Source of the DNA: Janthinobacterium lividum
Lineage (GTDB): Bacteria > Pseudomonadota > Gammaproteobacteria > Burkholderiales > Burkholderiaceae_D
NCBI RefSeq assembly: GCF_023509035.1
Contig: NZ_CP075583.1
Coordinates: 3,472,001 to 3,536,000, forward strand
DNA: 64,000 nt
Direction: 5' to 3'
Part shown: positions 32,702-42,921 of the stretch, piece after piece
Numbering within the stretch: position 1 is the stretch's first letter
Layout: each line of letters opens with the position of its first letter
The notes under the pieces: model-generated
What the model saw: only the letters and a program-made list of their open reading frames with translations
Database searches by the model: none
What the model was told of the DNA's origin: nothing
Program-made: the position numbers and the translations under genes

Positions 32702-33394
32702 TCAATAGCCGCCAACAATCTGGTATTCCAGGCCCTGATTTCCTGCGCTGCGTACCTGAATCCTGATTTTCCGGAAGGTGACTTCCGTAGGAAAACTGGT
32801 GATCTCAAACGATAAGTCTTGCGAAAACGACGGCCGTGCCAGGTCGCCCGCATACTCCCGGTAGGCAATGCGCAAGGTTTGATTGCTGTAGCCCTGGTAT
32901 AGCAATTGCGAATTGATGGACCTGTCGATAGGTGCCGTTTCCACTCCCGGGCCGAATTTGATGCCGGGGCTGACATCTTCGTGCCACCACACGAGATCGC
33001 TTGCGACCATGACCTGGTCCAGCAGGCCATCATTGTTGCGGTCGGCAAAACAAGCGTTTTTGGTCATGCCGGGCAGCAGCATATTAAAGACTTGCCGCTC
33101 CGTGCAGTACGCCGGCTTGCCCTCGACATCGGCGCGGTACAGGAAGTCGCCCTGGATCACGGCGACACGTCCGCCGCCAATCGACACGGCGCGCCCATCG
33201 TAAATCTGATAGCCCGTTTTGCTTGTGTACTGAAATGTGGACAACAGTGCTTCACCAGCAGTGACCTTTGAAACGACGTTCAGTTGCGGATCATGGCCGA
33301 TGCGCTCCATCGTGCGGGTCGTCTCGCGGACCTCCATGGTGGCGCACCCGTTGAGTATTAGGGCAGCGATGGCGATGTGGCATAACTTTTTCAT
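32702..33394 (-). CDS. Lipoprotein of unknown function
   Basis: A 230-aa lipoprotein: MKKLCHIAIAALILNGCATM gives a lipobox (LNGC, C17). The mature part has a calcium-like loop, CFADRNNDGLLDQVMVASDL (about 115-135), and beta strands ending RIQVRSAGNQGLEYQIVGG. The DxNxDGxxD pattern resembles FG-GAP or EF-hand-like calcium loops. I cannot name a family. It follows on the same strand as the DUF2939 genes with 37-nt spacing to the next, so the three may form an envelope gene group. Confidence 0.65.
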   Translation of the reverse strand: MKKLCHIAIAALILNGCATMEVRETTRTMERIGHDPQLNVVSKVTAGEALLSTFQYTSKTGYQIYDGRAVSIGGGRVAVIQGDFLYRADVEGKPAYCTERQVFNMLLPGMTKNACFADRNNDGLLDQVMVASDLVWWHEDVSPGIKFGPGVETAPIDRSINSQLLYQGYSNQTLRIAYREYAGDLARPSFSQDLSFEITSFPTEVTFRKIRIQVRSAGNQGLEYQIVGGY

Positions 33395-33621
33395 TGATTT
33401 CCTTGTTTGTCTTCGGAGTGCTCATGCGCAAGCAGGCGCGAGTAAAAGGGAATGGTAGCTAAATATTGCCAAATGATAAGTTCAGTTGTCTGTGAAAGAA
33501 AGGAAAAATGCGTTTTTTCCGCCGTGACGAGCGATGGCGGACCTCGATCAGCTTTATGGATGGCGGATGGTGTAGCATTCGTGCCGGCGCGGACCATCGC
33601 GCCGCAATATTGAGGACAACC

Positions 33622-34458
33622 ATGAATATCACTATCAATCAGGTGCTGCAGTCGTATATCGATCCGCTCACCGCCAGCGAATACGCGGCGCTCGAACGCA
33701 GTCTGCTGGCCGAAGGCTGCCGCGACGCGCTGGTGTTGTGGAACGACGTGCTGATCGACGGGCATAACCGCTACGCCATCTGCCGCCAGCACGGCATCGA
33801 ATTCAAGACCATCCAGAACACCAGCTTTACCTCGCTCGACGACGTCATGCTATGGATGATCGACAATCACCTGGCGCGCCGCAGCGTGTCGGATTTCCAA
33901 CGCGGCGTGCTGGCCCTGCGCAAGAAGGAAATCGTCGCCGCGCGCAGCCCGACGCCCGTCAGCGCCCAGGATGCGCCGGAAGGCGAAAATGCGCCGAAAC
34001 CGCCCATGAGTACGCGCGAAGAGGTGGCCAAGGCGGCGCGCTTGAGCAGCAACCAGATCAGCCAGATCGAAAAGATCCAGAAGGCAGCCTCGCCGGAACT
34101 GGTGGAAGCCGTCCGCTCGGGCACGATCTCCATCAACGCGGCGGCCACCGTGGCGTCGCTGCCGCCGGAAGAGCAGGTGGCGGCCGTCGCCGGTGGCAAG
34201 AAATTATTACGCCAGGCGGCCAAGGAAATCCGCGAACAGCGCGCCGCCACGCGCACGCCGCGCGAGCCGAAGATCCATGTATCTCAGGACACGCCGGAGA
34301 CGGGCAACGAACCGTGGGCGGAAAACGCGGCCCAGGCGCCCAGCGAGGCGGAGCGCCTGCGCGGCGAGATCGCCAGCCTGAAACAGAAGGTGGCGCAGCT
34401 GCAGGCGGAAAATGTGGAACTCAACCAGCGCATAGCCTCTTTAATCGACGCGTCCTGA
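33622..34458 (+). CDS. Orphan ParB-like DNA-binding protein
   Basis: A 278-aa ParB-family protein without a ParA gene nearby. The N-terminal ParB/CTPase-like part has LTASEYAALERSLLAEGCRD and VLIDGHNRYAICRQHGIEFK; the helix-turn-helix region is STREEVAKAARLSSNQISQI with EKIQKAASPELVEAVRSGTI after it. The C-terminal ~40 residues are a coiled coil (LKQKVAQLQAENVELNQRIA). It resembles proteins used as regulators rather than chromosome-partition factors. ATG 33,622 has GAGGA 5 nt upstream; ATG 33,508 in the same frame also has AAGGA and would add 38 residues of no conserved character. Confidence 0.75.
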   Translation: MNITINQVLQSYIDPLTASEYAALERSLLAEGCRDALVLWNDVLIDGHNRYAICRQHGIEFKTIQNTSFTSLDDVMLWMIDNHLARRSVSDFQRGVLALRKKEIVAARSPTPVSAQDAPEGENAPKPPMSTREEVAKAARLSSNQISQIEKIQKAASPELVEAVRSGTISINAAATVASLPPEEQVAAVAGGKKLLRQAAKEIREQRAATRTPREPKIHVSQDTPETGNEPWAENAAQAPSEAERLRGEIASLKQKVAQLQAENVELNQRIASLIDAS

Positions 34459-34471
34459 TTTGGAGTCGACC

Positions 34472-36679
34472 ATGCTACATCGCAGTGCTTTGTTCGCCGC
34501 CATCGCCTGCGGCACCGTCGCCGCTCCCACGGTGCTGGCCGAGCCCGCTGTTTCTGTCACGGACATGGGCCGCTGGCAGGCGCAGGCTGCCAATGTCAGC
34601 ATCGCGCGCGACACGTGGGGCGTGCCGCACGTGACGGGCAAGAGCGATGCGGATGCCGTCTTTGGCCTGATGTATGCGCAAGCGGAGGATGATTTCCCCC
34701 GCGTGGAACTCAATTACATCAACGCCATGGGGCGCCTGGCGGAAGTGGAGGGCGAACGGGAGCTGTACCGCGACCTGCGCATGAAGCTCTTCATCGACCC
34801 GGCCGATTTGCAGGCGCAATACCGCGCCAGCCCGGCGTGGCTGCGCAGGTTGATGGACTCTTTTGCCGACGGCCTGAATTTTTACCTGGCCACGCATCCG
34901 CACGTCAAGCCGCGCCTGATCGCGCATTTCGAGCCGTGGATGGCCTTGAGTTTCAGCGAGGGCAGCATCGGCGGCGATATCGAGTCCGTCAACCTGGCGC
35001 AGCTCGAAGCGTTTTACGGCCAGCAAGCCAGGCCTGCCACCGTGGCGCTGGCCAGCCTGGAGACGGGCTTGGACCCCGAGCCGAGCGGCTCGAACGGCTT
35101 CGCCATCGCGCCCGCGATCACGAAAAATGGCCACGCGCTGCTGATGATCAATCCCCATACCTCGTTCTACTTCCGTCCCGAAGTGCAAGTGACCAGCGGT
35201 GAAGGCCTGAACGCGTACGGCGCCGTCACCTGGGGCCAGTTCTTCGTCTACCAGGGCTTCAATGAGCGCCTCGGCTGGATGCATACCTCGGGCGGCGGCG
35301 ATGTCATCGACGAATACCTGGAAAGCATCGTCGACCGCGATGGCGCATGGTTCTACCGCTATGACGGCGGCCTGCGCCCCTTGGAAGCCGTGCCCATCAC
35401 CTTGCCATATAAACTGGCCGATGGCGGCATGGCATCGAAAACCATCAGTGTCTACTACAGCCATCACGGCCCCATCGTGCGCGCGCAGGATGGTAAATGG
35501 GTGGCCGTGCGCCTGATGAACGAACCGTTGAAGGCCTTGATGCAGTCGTACACGCGCACCAAGGCGCGCGATTACGCGGCTTTCTACAAGAGCATGGAAC
35601 TGCGCACGAATTCGTCGAACAATACCGTGTATGCGGATGCGGACGGCAATATCGCCTATTTTCACGGCAATTTCATCCCCGTGCGCGACCCGCGCTTCAA
35701 CTGGAAGCAGCCTGTTGACGGCAGCGACCCGGCCACGGAATGGAAAGGGCTGCACACGGTGGCGCAGACCATCACCCTGTTCAATCCGAAAAATGGCTGG
35801 ATCCAGAATACGAATAATTGGCCGTATTCGGCGGCCGGTGCCAATAGCCCGCGCCAGCAGGACTATCCCGCCTACATGTCCGTGTACGGCGAAAACGCGC
35901 GCGGCCTGCACGCCGTCAAAGTCTTCCAGAATAAAAAAGGTTTTACCCTGGACAGCCTGATCGCCGCTTCCTACGATAGTGAGCTGACGGCGTTCGAAGC
36001 GTTGCTGCCGCCACTGTTCGCGGCCTGGGATGCGCTGCCGGCGGGCGATGCGCAAAAGCTGGCGCTGGCCGACAAGGTGGCCTTGCTGCGGTCCTGGGAC
36101 TGGCGCTATTCGCTGACGTCGACGGCCACCTCGCTGGCCGTGTTCTGGGGCCAGGAACTGGCCGAGCTGAGTGGAAAACAGGCGCGTGAGCAGGGCGTGC
36201 CCGTGGTCGATTTTCTGGCGACGGACAAGGTCACGGCGACGCAGCGGCTGGCGGCCCTGGCTAGTGCGGCCGATAAACTGCAGCGTGATTTCGGTCACTG
36301 GCAAACGCCGTGGGGCGAAATCAACCGCTTCCAGCGCCTGACAGGCGACGTGGTGCAGCCGTTTGACGATGCGCAGCCCAGCTTGCCCGTACCTTACGCC
36401 TCGGGCAACTGGGGCGCGCTGGCCGCATATGGGCAGAGCAGCAAAAGCAGCACGAAGCGCATTTACGGCGAGCGCGGTAACAGCTTTGTGGCGGCCGTGG
36501 AATTCGGCCCCCGCATCAAGGCGAAAAGCATCCTCGCGGGTGGCCAGAGCGGCGACCCGAAGTCGCCGCATTTCCAGGACCAGGCGGCCATGTACGCGCG
36601 TGGCGAGTTCAAGGACGTGCTGTTTTATCCGGAGCAGGTGGAACAGCACCTGCAGCGCAGGTACCGCCCCGGAGAATAG
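34472..36679 (+). CDS. Penicillin acylase family N-terminal nucleophile hydrolase
   Basis: A 735-aa periplasmic hydrolase. The signal peptide (MLHRSALFAAIACGTVAAPT) ends at VLA|EPA. The alpha subunit is followed by PEPSGSNGFAIAP, where autocatalytic cleavage before Ser207 frees the N-terminal serine nucleophile of the beta subunit. Later are GHALLMINPHTSF and VTWGQFFVYQGFNERLGWMH typical of the family. Members hydrolyse amide bonds of beta-lactams, acyl-homoserine lactones or related compounds; substrate cannot be fixed here. It starts 13 nt after the ParB-like gene with a GGAG site, so co-transcription is likely. Confidence 0.88.
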   Translation: MLHRSALFAAIACGTVAAPTVLAEPAVSVTDMGRWQAQAANVSIARDTWGVPHVTGKSDADAVFGLMYAQAEDDFPRVELNYINAMGRLAEVEGERELYRDLRMKLFIDPADLQAQYRASPAWLRRLMDSFADGLNFYLATHPHVKPRLIAHFEPWMALSFSEGSIGGDIESVNLAQLEAFYGQQARPATVALASLETGLDPEPSGSNGFAIAPAITKNGHALLMINPHTSFYFRPEVQVTSGEGLNAYGAVTWGQFFVYQGFNERLGWMHTSGGGDVIDEYLESIVDRDGAWFYRYDGGLRPLEAVPITLPYKLADGGMASKTISVYYSHHGPIVRAQDGKWVAVRLMNEPLKALMQSYTRTKARDYAAFYKSMELRTNSSNNTVYADADGNIAYFHGNFIPVRDPRFNWKQPVDGSDPATEWKGLHTVAQTITLFNPKNGWIQNTNNWPYSAAGANSPRQQDYPAYMSVYGENARGLHAVKVFQNKKGFTLDSLIAASYDSELTAFEALLPPLFAAWDALPAGDAQKLALADKVALLRSWDWRYSLTSTATSLAVFWGQELAELSGKQAREQGVPVVDFLATDKVTATQRLAALASAADKLQRDFGHWQTPWGEINRFQRLTGDVVQPFDDAQPSLPVPYASGNWGALAAYGQSSKSSTKRIYGERGNSFVAAVEFGPRIKAKSILAGGQSGDPKSPHFQDQAAMYARGEFKDVLFYPEQVEQHLQRRYRPGE

Positions 36680-36691
36680 CCGCCGGGTGGA

Positions 36692-37868
<1,177 letters not shown>

Positions 37869-37872
<4 letters not shown>

Positions 37873-39260
37873 GATAGTGTCCTGCGTAAGTGGTTGAGAA
37901 GGTCGAAGCGGGTGATCAGGCCATAAAAGGCGCTATCGTCGGCGACGACGGCCGTCAAGCCCCGGTCCAGGGTGGCGCGCAGGGCGGGCAAGCCGCTCGA
38001 TGGCGCCAAGATTTCGAGCTGCGTCGTCATGGTGGCGCCCACCAGCGATGCGAAATGCGCGGCGTCGCCCGACACGTGCAACAGCAAGTCCGATTCGTCG
38101 AGGATGCCGACCAGCTGGCCGCCGTCGATCACGGGCAGCTGCGCCAGGTCGCTCGAGCGCATGCGGTTGAAGGCGGTGAGCAAGGTGTCGCCGGGCGCCA
38201 CGCTGACCACGTCGCCCTCGTCGTAGCGGCGCCCGATCAGGTCTCGCAAGTCGCCCGACACGGCCCGCTGCAACAAGCCCTGGTCGCGCATCCAGCCGTC
38301 GTTATAGACCTTTGACAGGTAGCGTGTGCCCGTGTCGCAGACAAAAGTGACGACGCGCTTTGGCGTGGTCTGTTCGCGGCAGTATTTGAGGGCGGCTGCC
38401 AGCAGCGTACCGGTGGACGAGCCGCCGAGGATGCCTTCGGCGCGCAGGAGGGCGCGCGCGCTGTCGAAGCTTTCCTGGTCGCTGATGGTATAGGCCTGCG
38501 TGACGCTGTCCATGTCGGCAATCGAGGGAATGAAGTCTTCGCCGATACCTTCCACGGCCCACGAGCCGCTCGTGTCCGACACCTTGCCCGTGTCGATGTA
38601 TTCGGTGAGGATGGAGCCTTGCGGGTCGGCCAGCACGAATTCGAGCTTGGGCTGCACCTTGCGGAAGTAGCGCGTCAGGCCCGTCAGGGTGCCGGACGAG
38701 CCGACGCCGACGACGATGGCGTCCACGTCATGGCCGCTTTGCTCCCAGATTTCGGGAGCCGTCGTCGTTTCGTGGGCCAGCGGATTGGCCGGATTGTTGA
38801 ACTGGTCGGCGAAGAAGGCGCCCGGCAGGTCGCGCGCCAGGCGCGCCGCGTAATCCTGGTAGTACTCGGGATGGCCCTTGCCCACGTCCGAGCGCGTGGT
38901 GTGCACTTCCGCGCCCAGGGCTTTCAGGTGCAGCACTTTTTCCGTCGACATCTTGTCGGGCACGACGAGAATCACGCGGTAGCCCTTGATGCGGCCGACC
39001 AGGGCCAGGCCGATGCCGGTATTGCCGGCTGTCGCCTCGACGATGGTGCCGCCCGGCTGCAAGCGGCCGTCGGCTTCGGCCGCTTCGATGATGGACAGGC
39101 CGATGCGGTCCTTGATGGAACCGCCGGGATTTTGCGATTCCAGTTTCAGGAACAGCTGGCACAGGCCCGTGTCGAGCCTGGTGACTTCGACCAGCGGGGT
39201 ATTGCCGATCAGCTTGTATAGCGCTGGCGGCTGGGATGGGGATGGCATTCGATCATTCAT
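37869..39260 (-). CDS. cbs: Cystathionine beta-synthase with CBS domains
   Basis: A 463-aa enzyme joining homocysteine and serine. The PLP lysine lies in ESQNPGGSIKDRIGLSIIEA (about residue 50); the phosphate loop is EATAGNTGIGLAL. The catalytic domain is followed by two regulatory CBS motifs (about 340-460: VVSVAPGDTLLTAFNRMRSS, then PVIDGGQLVGILDESDLLLH). ATG 39,260 has an AGGAGCC site; the longer frame has none. It forms a two-gene operon with the gamma enzyme downstream, a complete reverse transsulfuration pair from homocysteine to cysteine. Confidence 0.9.
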
Positions 39261-39371
39261 GGTGGCTCCTGTCAGAGAAACAGCCGCTCCGGATTGTGTC
39301 CCGAGCCGCCTTCCGTGCCGCGCAGTGTAGGCGGGTGGACGGGTGCGGCGAACGAATGTTTGCATGCTTGC

Positions 39372-39390
39372 ATATGCGTCCTGCGCATAT
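39372..39390. promoter_or_regulatory. Inverted repeat between divergent cbs and tdk
   Basis: ATATGCG-TCCTG-CGCATAT is a perfect 7-bp inverted repeat in the 294-bp divergent region. It lies 112 bp upstream of the cbs start and could be an operator for that operon. A TATAAT at 39,489-39,494 is a plausible -10 box for the thymidine kinase gene. Confidence 0.35.
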
Positions 39391-39554
39391 AGCCTGCAGC
39401 GCGCGTGATTCGAGTATGCGCCGTTTTTCGCCCGCTTGCCGCGCCAAAGGCACGCGTATTAAGCTGCCGCAAGCCCATCATTGCGATTTATAATCACGCC
39501 TCGAAAAGATACTAAACAGTATCCTGAAAAACCAGACAAACAGGGCAGGCGGCA

Positions 39555-40103
39555 GTGGCAAAACTTTATTTCCGGTATTCCGCGATGAACGCGGGCAAGT
39601 CGACGGCCTTGTTGCAGGTCGCGCACAACTATGAAGAGCAGGGCCAGCAGGTGCGCCTGTACACGGCCGCCATCGACAGCCGCTATGGCGTGGGCAGAGT
39701 CACGTCGCGCCTGGGGCCGCAGCGTCAGGTCGATATCTTCCATGCCGACACGAATTTCCTCAACGATATTCCCCAGGTGGCCTGCCTGCTGGTCGACGAA
39801 GCGCAATTTCTCAGCACGGCCCAGGTGCAGCAACTGCACCAGCTGGCGCAAGTGAAGGGTGTGCCCGTCATCTGCTACGGCTTGCGCACGGATTTCAAGG
39901 GCGAACCCTTCCCCGGCTCGGCCTATCTGCTGGCGCTGGCCGACGATATCGAGGAATTGAAGAATATCTGTACTTGTGGCAAGAAGGCCACGATGAACAT
40001 CCGCGTGGACGAGCAGGGCCACCGCATCAAGGAAGGCGAGCAGATCAGTATTGGCGGCAACGAGAGTTACCGCCAGGCGTGCGGGCGCTGTTTCTACTCG
40101 TAA
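39555..40103 (+). CDS. tdk: Thymidine kinase (type II, TK1-like)
   Basis: A 182-aa kinase that phosphorylates thymidine for salvage. The P-loop is FRYSAMNAGKSTALLQ (residues 6-21); the Walker-B/DEAQF motif is CLLVDEAQFLS; the lasso and zinc part has CTCGKKA and CGRCFY near the C-terminus (four Cys). GTG start at 39,555 fits the conserved N-terminus MAKLYFRYSAMNAGKS and follows a GGCAGGCGG site. The length is typical. Confidence 0.93.
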   Translation: MAKLYFRYSAMNAGKSTALLQVAHNYEEQGQQVRLYTAAIDSRYGVGRVTSRLGPQRQVDIFHADTNFLNDIPQVACLLVDEAQFLSTAQVQQLHQLAQVKGVPVICYGLRTDFKGEPFPGSAYLLALADDIEELKNICTCGKKATMNIRVDEQGHRIKEGEQISIGGNESYRQACGRCFYS

Positions 40104-40105
40104 AT

Positions 40106-40378
40106 TTACTCGGCGACGGGCATTCCGACATCGGCATCGTCCGAGAGCGCCAAATCGCCCCGTTCGAAGGCGGCGAGGATGTCATTCGCGCGCGCCACGT
40201 CGTGTTCACGCACCAACACGCGGGCGCCGCCGATGGCGGCCGCCAGCAGCATGTCGGCCTGCATGTGCTGGTCGTCCGTCAGCAGCACGTCGATGCCGGC
40301 CGCTGCCAGGCAGCCGCGGATGACGTGCGCATCCGTGGGTATCATCAGCCGGGCAATCAAAACATAGTCGTCGTGCAT
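40106..40378 (-). CDS. DUF2007-type small protein
   Basis: A 90-aa protein, [20 protein letters not shown] onward, with [20 protein letters not shown] and a C-terminal [20 protein letters not shown], the DUF2007 pattern (putative signal-transducing protein). Convergent with tdk (2 bp apart). ATG 40,378 is preceded by CAGGAGGCACC. The frameshifted chemoreceptor upstream runs into this gene as sequenced, which is one sign that the receptor frame is wrong. Confidence 0.65.
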   Translation of the reverse strand: MHDDYVLIARLMIPTDAHVIRGCLAAAGIDVLLTDDQHMQADMLLAAAIGGARVLVREHDVARANDILAAFERGDLALSDDADVGMPVAE

Positions 40379-40429
40379 GGTGCCTCCTGGCAAGGTGGAT
40401 TCGTCCCCATCTTAGCATCAGGCTTGAAG

Positions 40430-42401
40430 TTACAGCTTGAACACGCCCACCACCTGGTTCAGTTCCTGTGCCTGCTCCTGCAAGGGCGTCGGCGGCCGCA
40501 GCCGCTTCTTCCACCAGGGCCGCGTTCTGCTGGGTCACCTGGTCCATCTGGGCGATGGCCTGGTTGACTTGTTCGATGCCGCTGCGCTGCTCTTCGCTCG
40601 CCTGCGCGATTTCGGCCATGATGGTGCTCACTTGCTGCACGCTGGCCACCACCGTGTCCATGGTGGCGCTGGCCTGGCTCACTTGCGCATGGCCCAGGTC
40701 CACCGTGCTGGCGGACGCCTGGATCAGGTCCTTGATGTCTTTCGCTGCTGCCGTCGAGCGCTGCGCCAGGGTGCGCACCTCGGTGGCGACGACGGCAAAG
40801 CCGCGTCCCTGTTCGCCGGCCCTGGCCGCTTCTACTGCCGCGTTCAAAGCCAGGATATTCGTCTGGAAGGCGATGCCGTCGATGACACCGATGATGTCGG
40901 CGATCTTGCCCGAGGAACTGCGGATGGCGTCCATGGTGCTGGCCACCTGCGCCACGGCCGCGCCGCCTTCGGCTGCCAGGCTGGACGAGTCGTGCGCCAG
41001 CCGGCTTGCCTGCTGCGCGTGATCGACGTTCTGGCGCACGGTGGAACTGAGTTCTTCCATCGAAGCAGCCGTTTCTTCCAGCGAACTGGCTTGCTGTTCC
41101 GTGCGGCTCGACAGATCCAGATTGCCGTTGGCGATTTCACCGGACGCCGTGGTGATCTGCCCGGCGCTGCCGCGCACATTGCTGACCACTTGCGACAGGT
41201 TGTCGCTGATGCGGTTCATGGCGAGCAGCAGGCGGCCGATTTCGTCCAGGCTGCTGGTATCGAGGTGCACCGTCAGGTCGCCGGCGGCAATCTGCGCGGC
41301 GGCCGTTTCGGCGGCGGCCAGCGGGCGCGACACGAGGGTGCGCACCAGCCAGTACAGCAGCAGGGCGAAGACGAGCAGGGCGATGAAGCCGGAAATGGCC
41401 AGCTGGTTGCGCATCTGGCGTGCTTCAAGAGTGATTTCGTCCGTGAACGTGCCGCCCGCGATGATCCAGTGCCAATCCTTGAATTGACGGTAATACAGCT
41501 GCTTTTCGCGCGCGAGGGCAGCCGTTTCGCCCGGCGCCGTCCAGGTATAGCGCATGGCGCCGTTTTTTTGCGCCAGCATTTCCTGGATGAACATCCGGCC
41601 ATCGCTGGCCTTGAACTCGAGCGCGCTCTTGCCTTCGCTGTTCGGATGCAGCACCAGGTGGCCGTAATTGGCGCCGGGGGCCGTGTCGACGATATAGATG
41701 TAGCCCGTCTGGCCGATCTTGACCTGGCGAATCTTCTCTTTCAACATGGCCAGATTCTTGCTGATGTCCAGACCGATGAACAGCACGCCTACCACCTTGC
41801 CGGCCGCATCGCGCACGGGGTCGTACTGGGTGATGTATTGTTTGCCAAACAGTGTTGCCATGCCAACGAAGCGCTGGCCGGCGCGCAGCGGCGCATAGCT
41901 GGGGTGATTGTGGTCGAGCTGGGTGCCGATGGCGCGTTCGCCATCCTGCTTTTTCAGCGAGGTGCTGATGCGCACGAATTCATCGCCGTTGGCGGCAAAA
42001 ATGGTGGCGATCACACCCGTCTGGGCCGTGTAGCGGTCGACCAGGGCCGTGTCGAGGTTGAGTACCTTGCCGCCGTTGGCGAGGGCAGGTGTGGCTTTGC
42101 CGGCCACGGCCACCATGGCGCCCGTGTCGACCGTGAACGGGCCGGGAAATTCGGCCGCGAACAGGCGCGCAAAGCTGGCCGCCTCGTTGACCATGGCGGT
42201 ATGAAACACTTCCGTGGTCGTCATGACGCTATTGAGTTCGCTGGTGACGGCCGCTTCGGCGCGCTGTTCCAGGGCAGACGAGGTGCGGATACTGATCAAG
42301 GTCGTCAGGCTGGCGAGAATCAGGCTGACCAGGGCAAACGTGAAGACGGTAATTTTGCCGCCGACACTCCAGTGGCGGGGGGAGAAGGAAATTGTAGGCA
42401 T
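40430..42401 (-). pseudogene. Methyl-accepting chemotaxis protein with Cache domain, frameshift at the last codons
   Basis: A chemoreceptor of about 657 aa when repaired. It has an N-terminal membrane helix ([20 protein letters not shown]), a periplasmic Cache domain (about 60-330, with [20 protein letters not shown] and [20 protein letters not shown]), a second helix ([20 protein letters not shown]), HAMP and the signalling tip [20 protein letters not shown]. As sequenced, the frame leaves the conserved end at [10 protein letters not shown] and runs on for about 80 odd residues. Removing one base near 40,484-40,488 gives [20 protein letters not shown] and a stop at 40,430-40,432, the normal end. 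Start at MPTISFS (42,401). Confidence 0.88.
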
Positions 42402-42437
42402 AGTGTGAGTCTGGCAAAGGGTAATCAGCTCGGCCAT

Positions 42438-42921
42438 TCCTGGTCATGACATGACACGCGGGGAGGGGATCTGGTGGGGAATGCGCTTGAAACGGAGGCG
42501 CGCCGGCTTGGGGCCGCGCACAGGCAAGCTGAATTTCAGGGCGCGATGATAGCATGTCGCTTGCGTTTTGTTACTAAGTGTTTCCCGCAAGAATCATTTT
42601 TTTCGCGTAAAAACATCATCTGCATCAAGGATTGCCGCAACGTCCCATTGACTTTTTGAATTTCAGTTGGGCATGTTGGTATCCATCGCTGACAGACGAT
42701 GCGATTTTTGTCACGAATGTTTCACTTTGTAATGAATGAGACGCCGCCTTTAATTCGCGTTTAAGCTTCCAGGAAGAAACTGATATTCCATGGGAGACTG
42801 CCATGCCGTATCCTGTAGAATAATATGCAGACCAGTCGTGTATTCCCCTTACTGTCTTGCTGGCTGGCGCATGCTTATCTGCGCCGCCTGGAATTGATTC
42901 AACTAATTTTCGGAGAAGCCG
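42438..42921. other. Intergenic, upstream of prc
   Basis: About 480 bp of lower-GC sequence between the chemoreceptor and prc, which are divergent. It should hold both promoters; possible -10 boxes (TAGAAT, TAATAT) lie at about 42,817-42,830. No gene or strong repeat is seen. Confidence 0.4.

Noticed and set aside
34475..36649. 724-codon minus-strand frame opposite the penicillin acylase gene
   Set aside because: Antisense shadow of a high-GC gene; composition is Arg/His/Ala-rich without domains, and the plus-strand gene is clearly real.
40206..40429. C-terminal ~75-codon extension of the chemoreceptor as a novel domain
   Set aside because: It is out of frame with the conserved receptor end, low-complexity, and overlaps the DUF2007 gene on the same strand; a one-base insertion explains it.
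40437..42449. 670-codon plus-strand frame opposite the chemoreceptor
   Set aside because: Antisense shadow; the minus-strand receptor has every expected domain.
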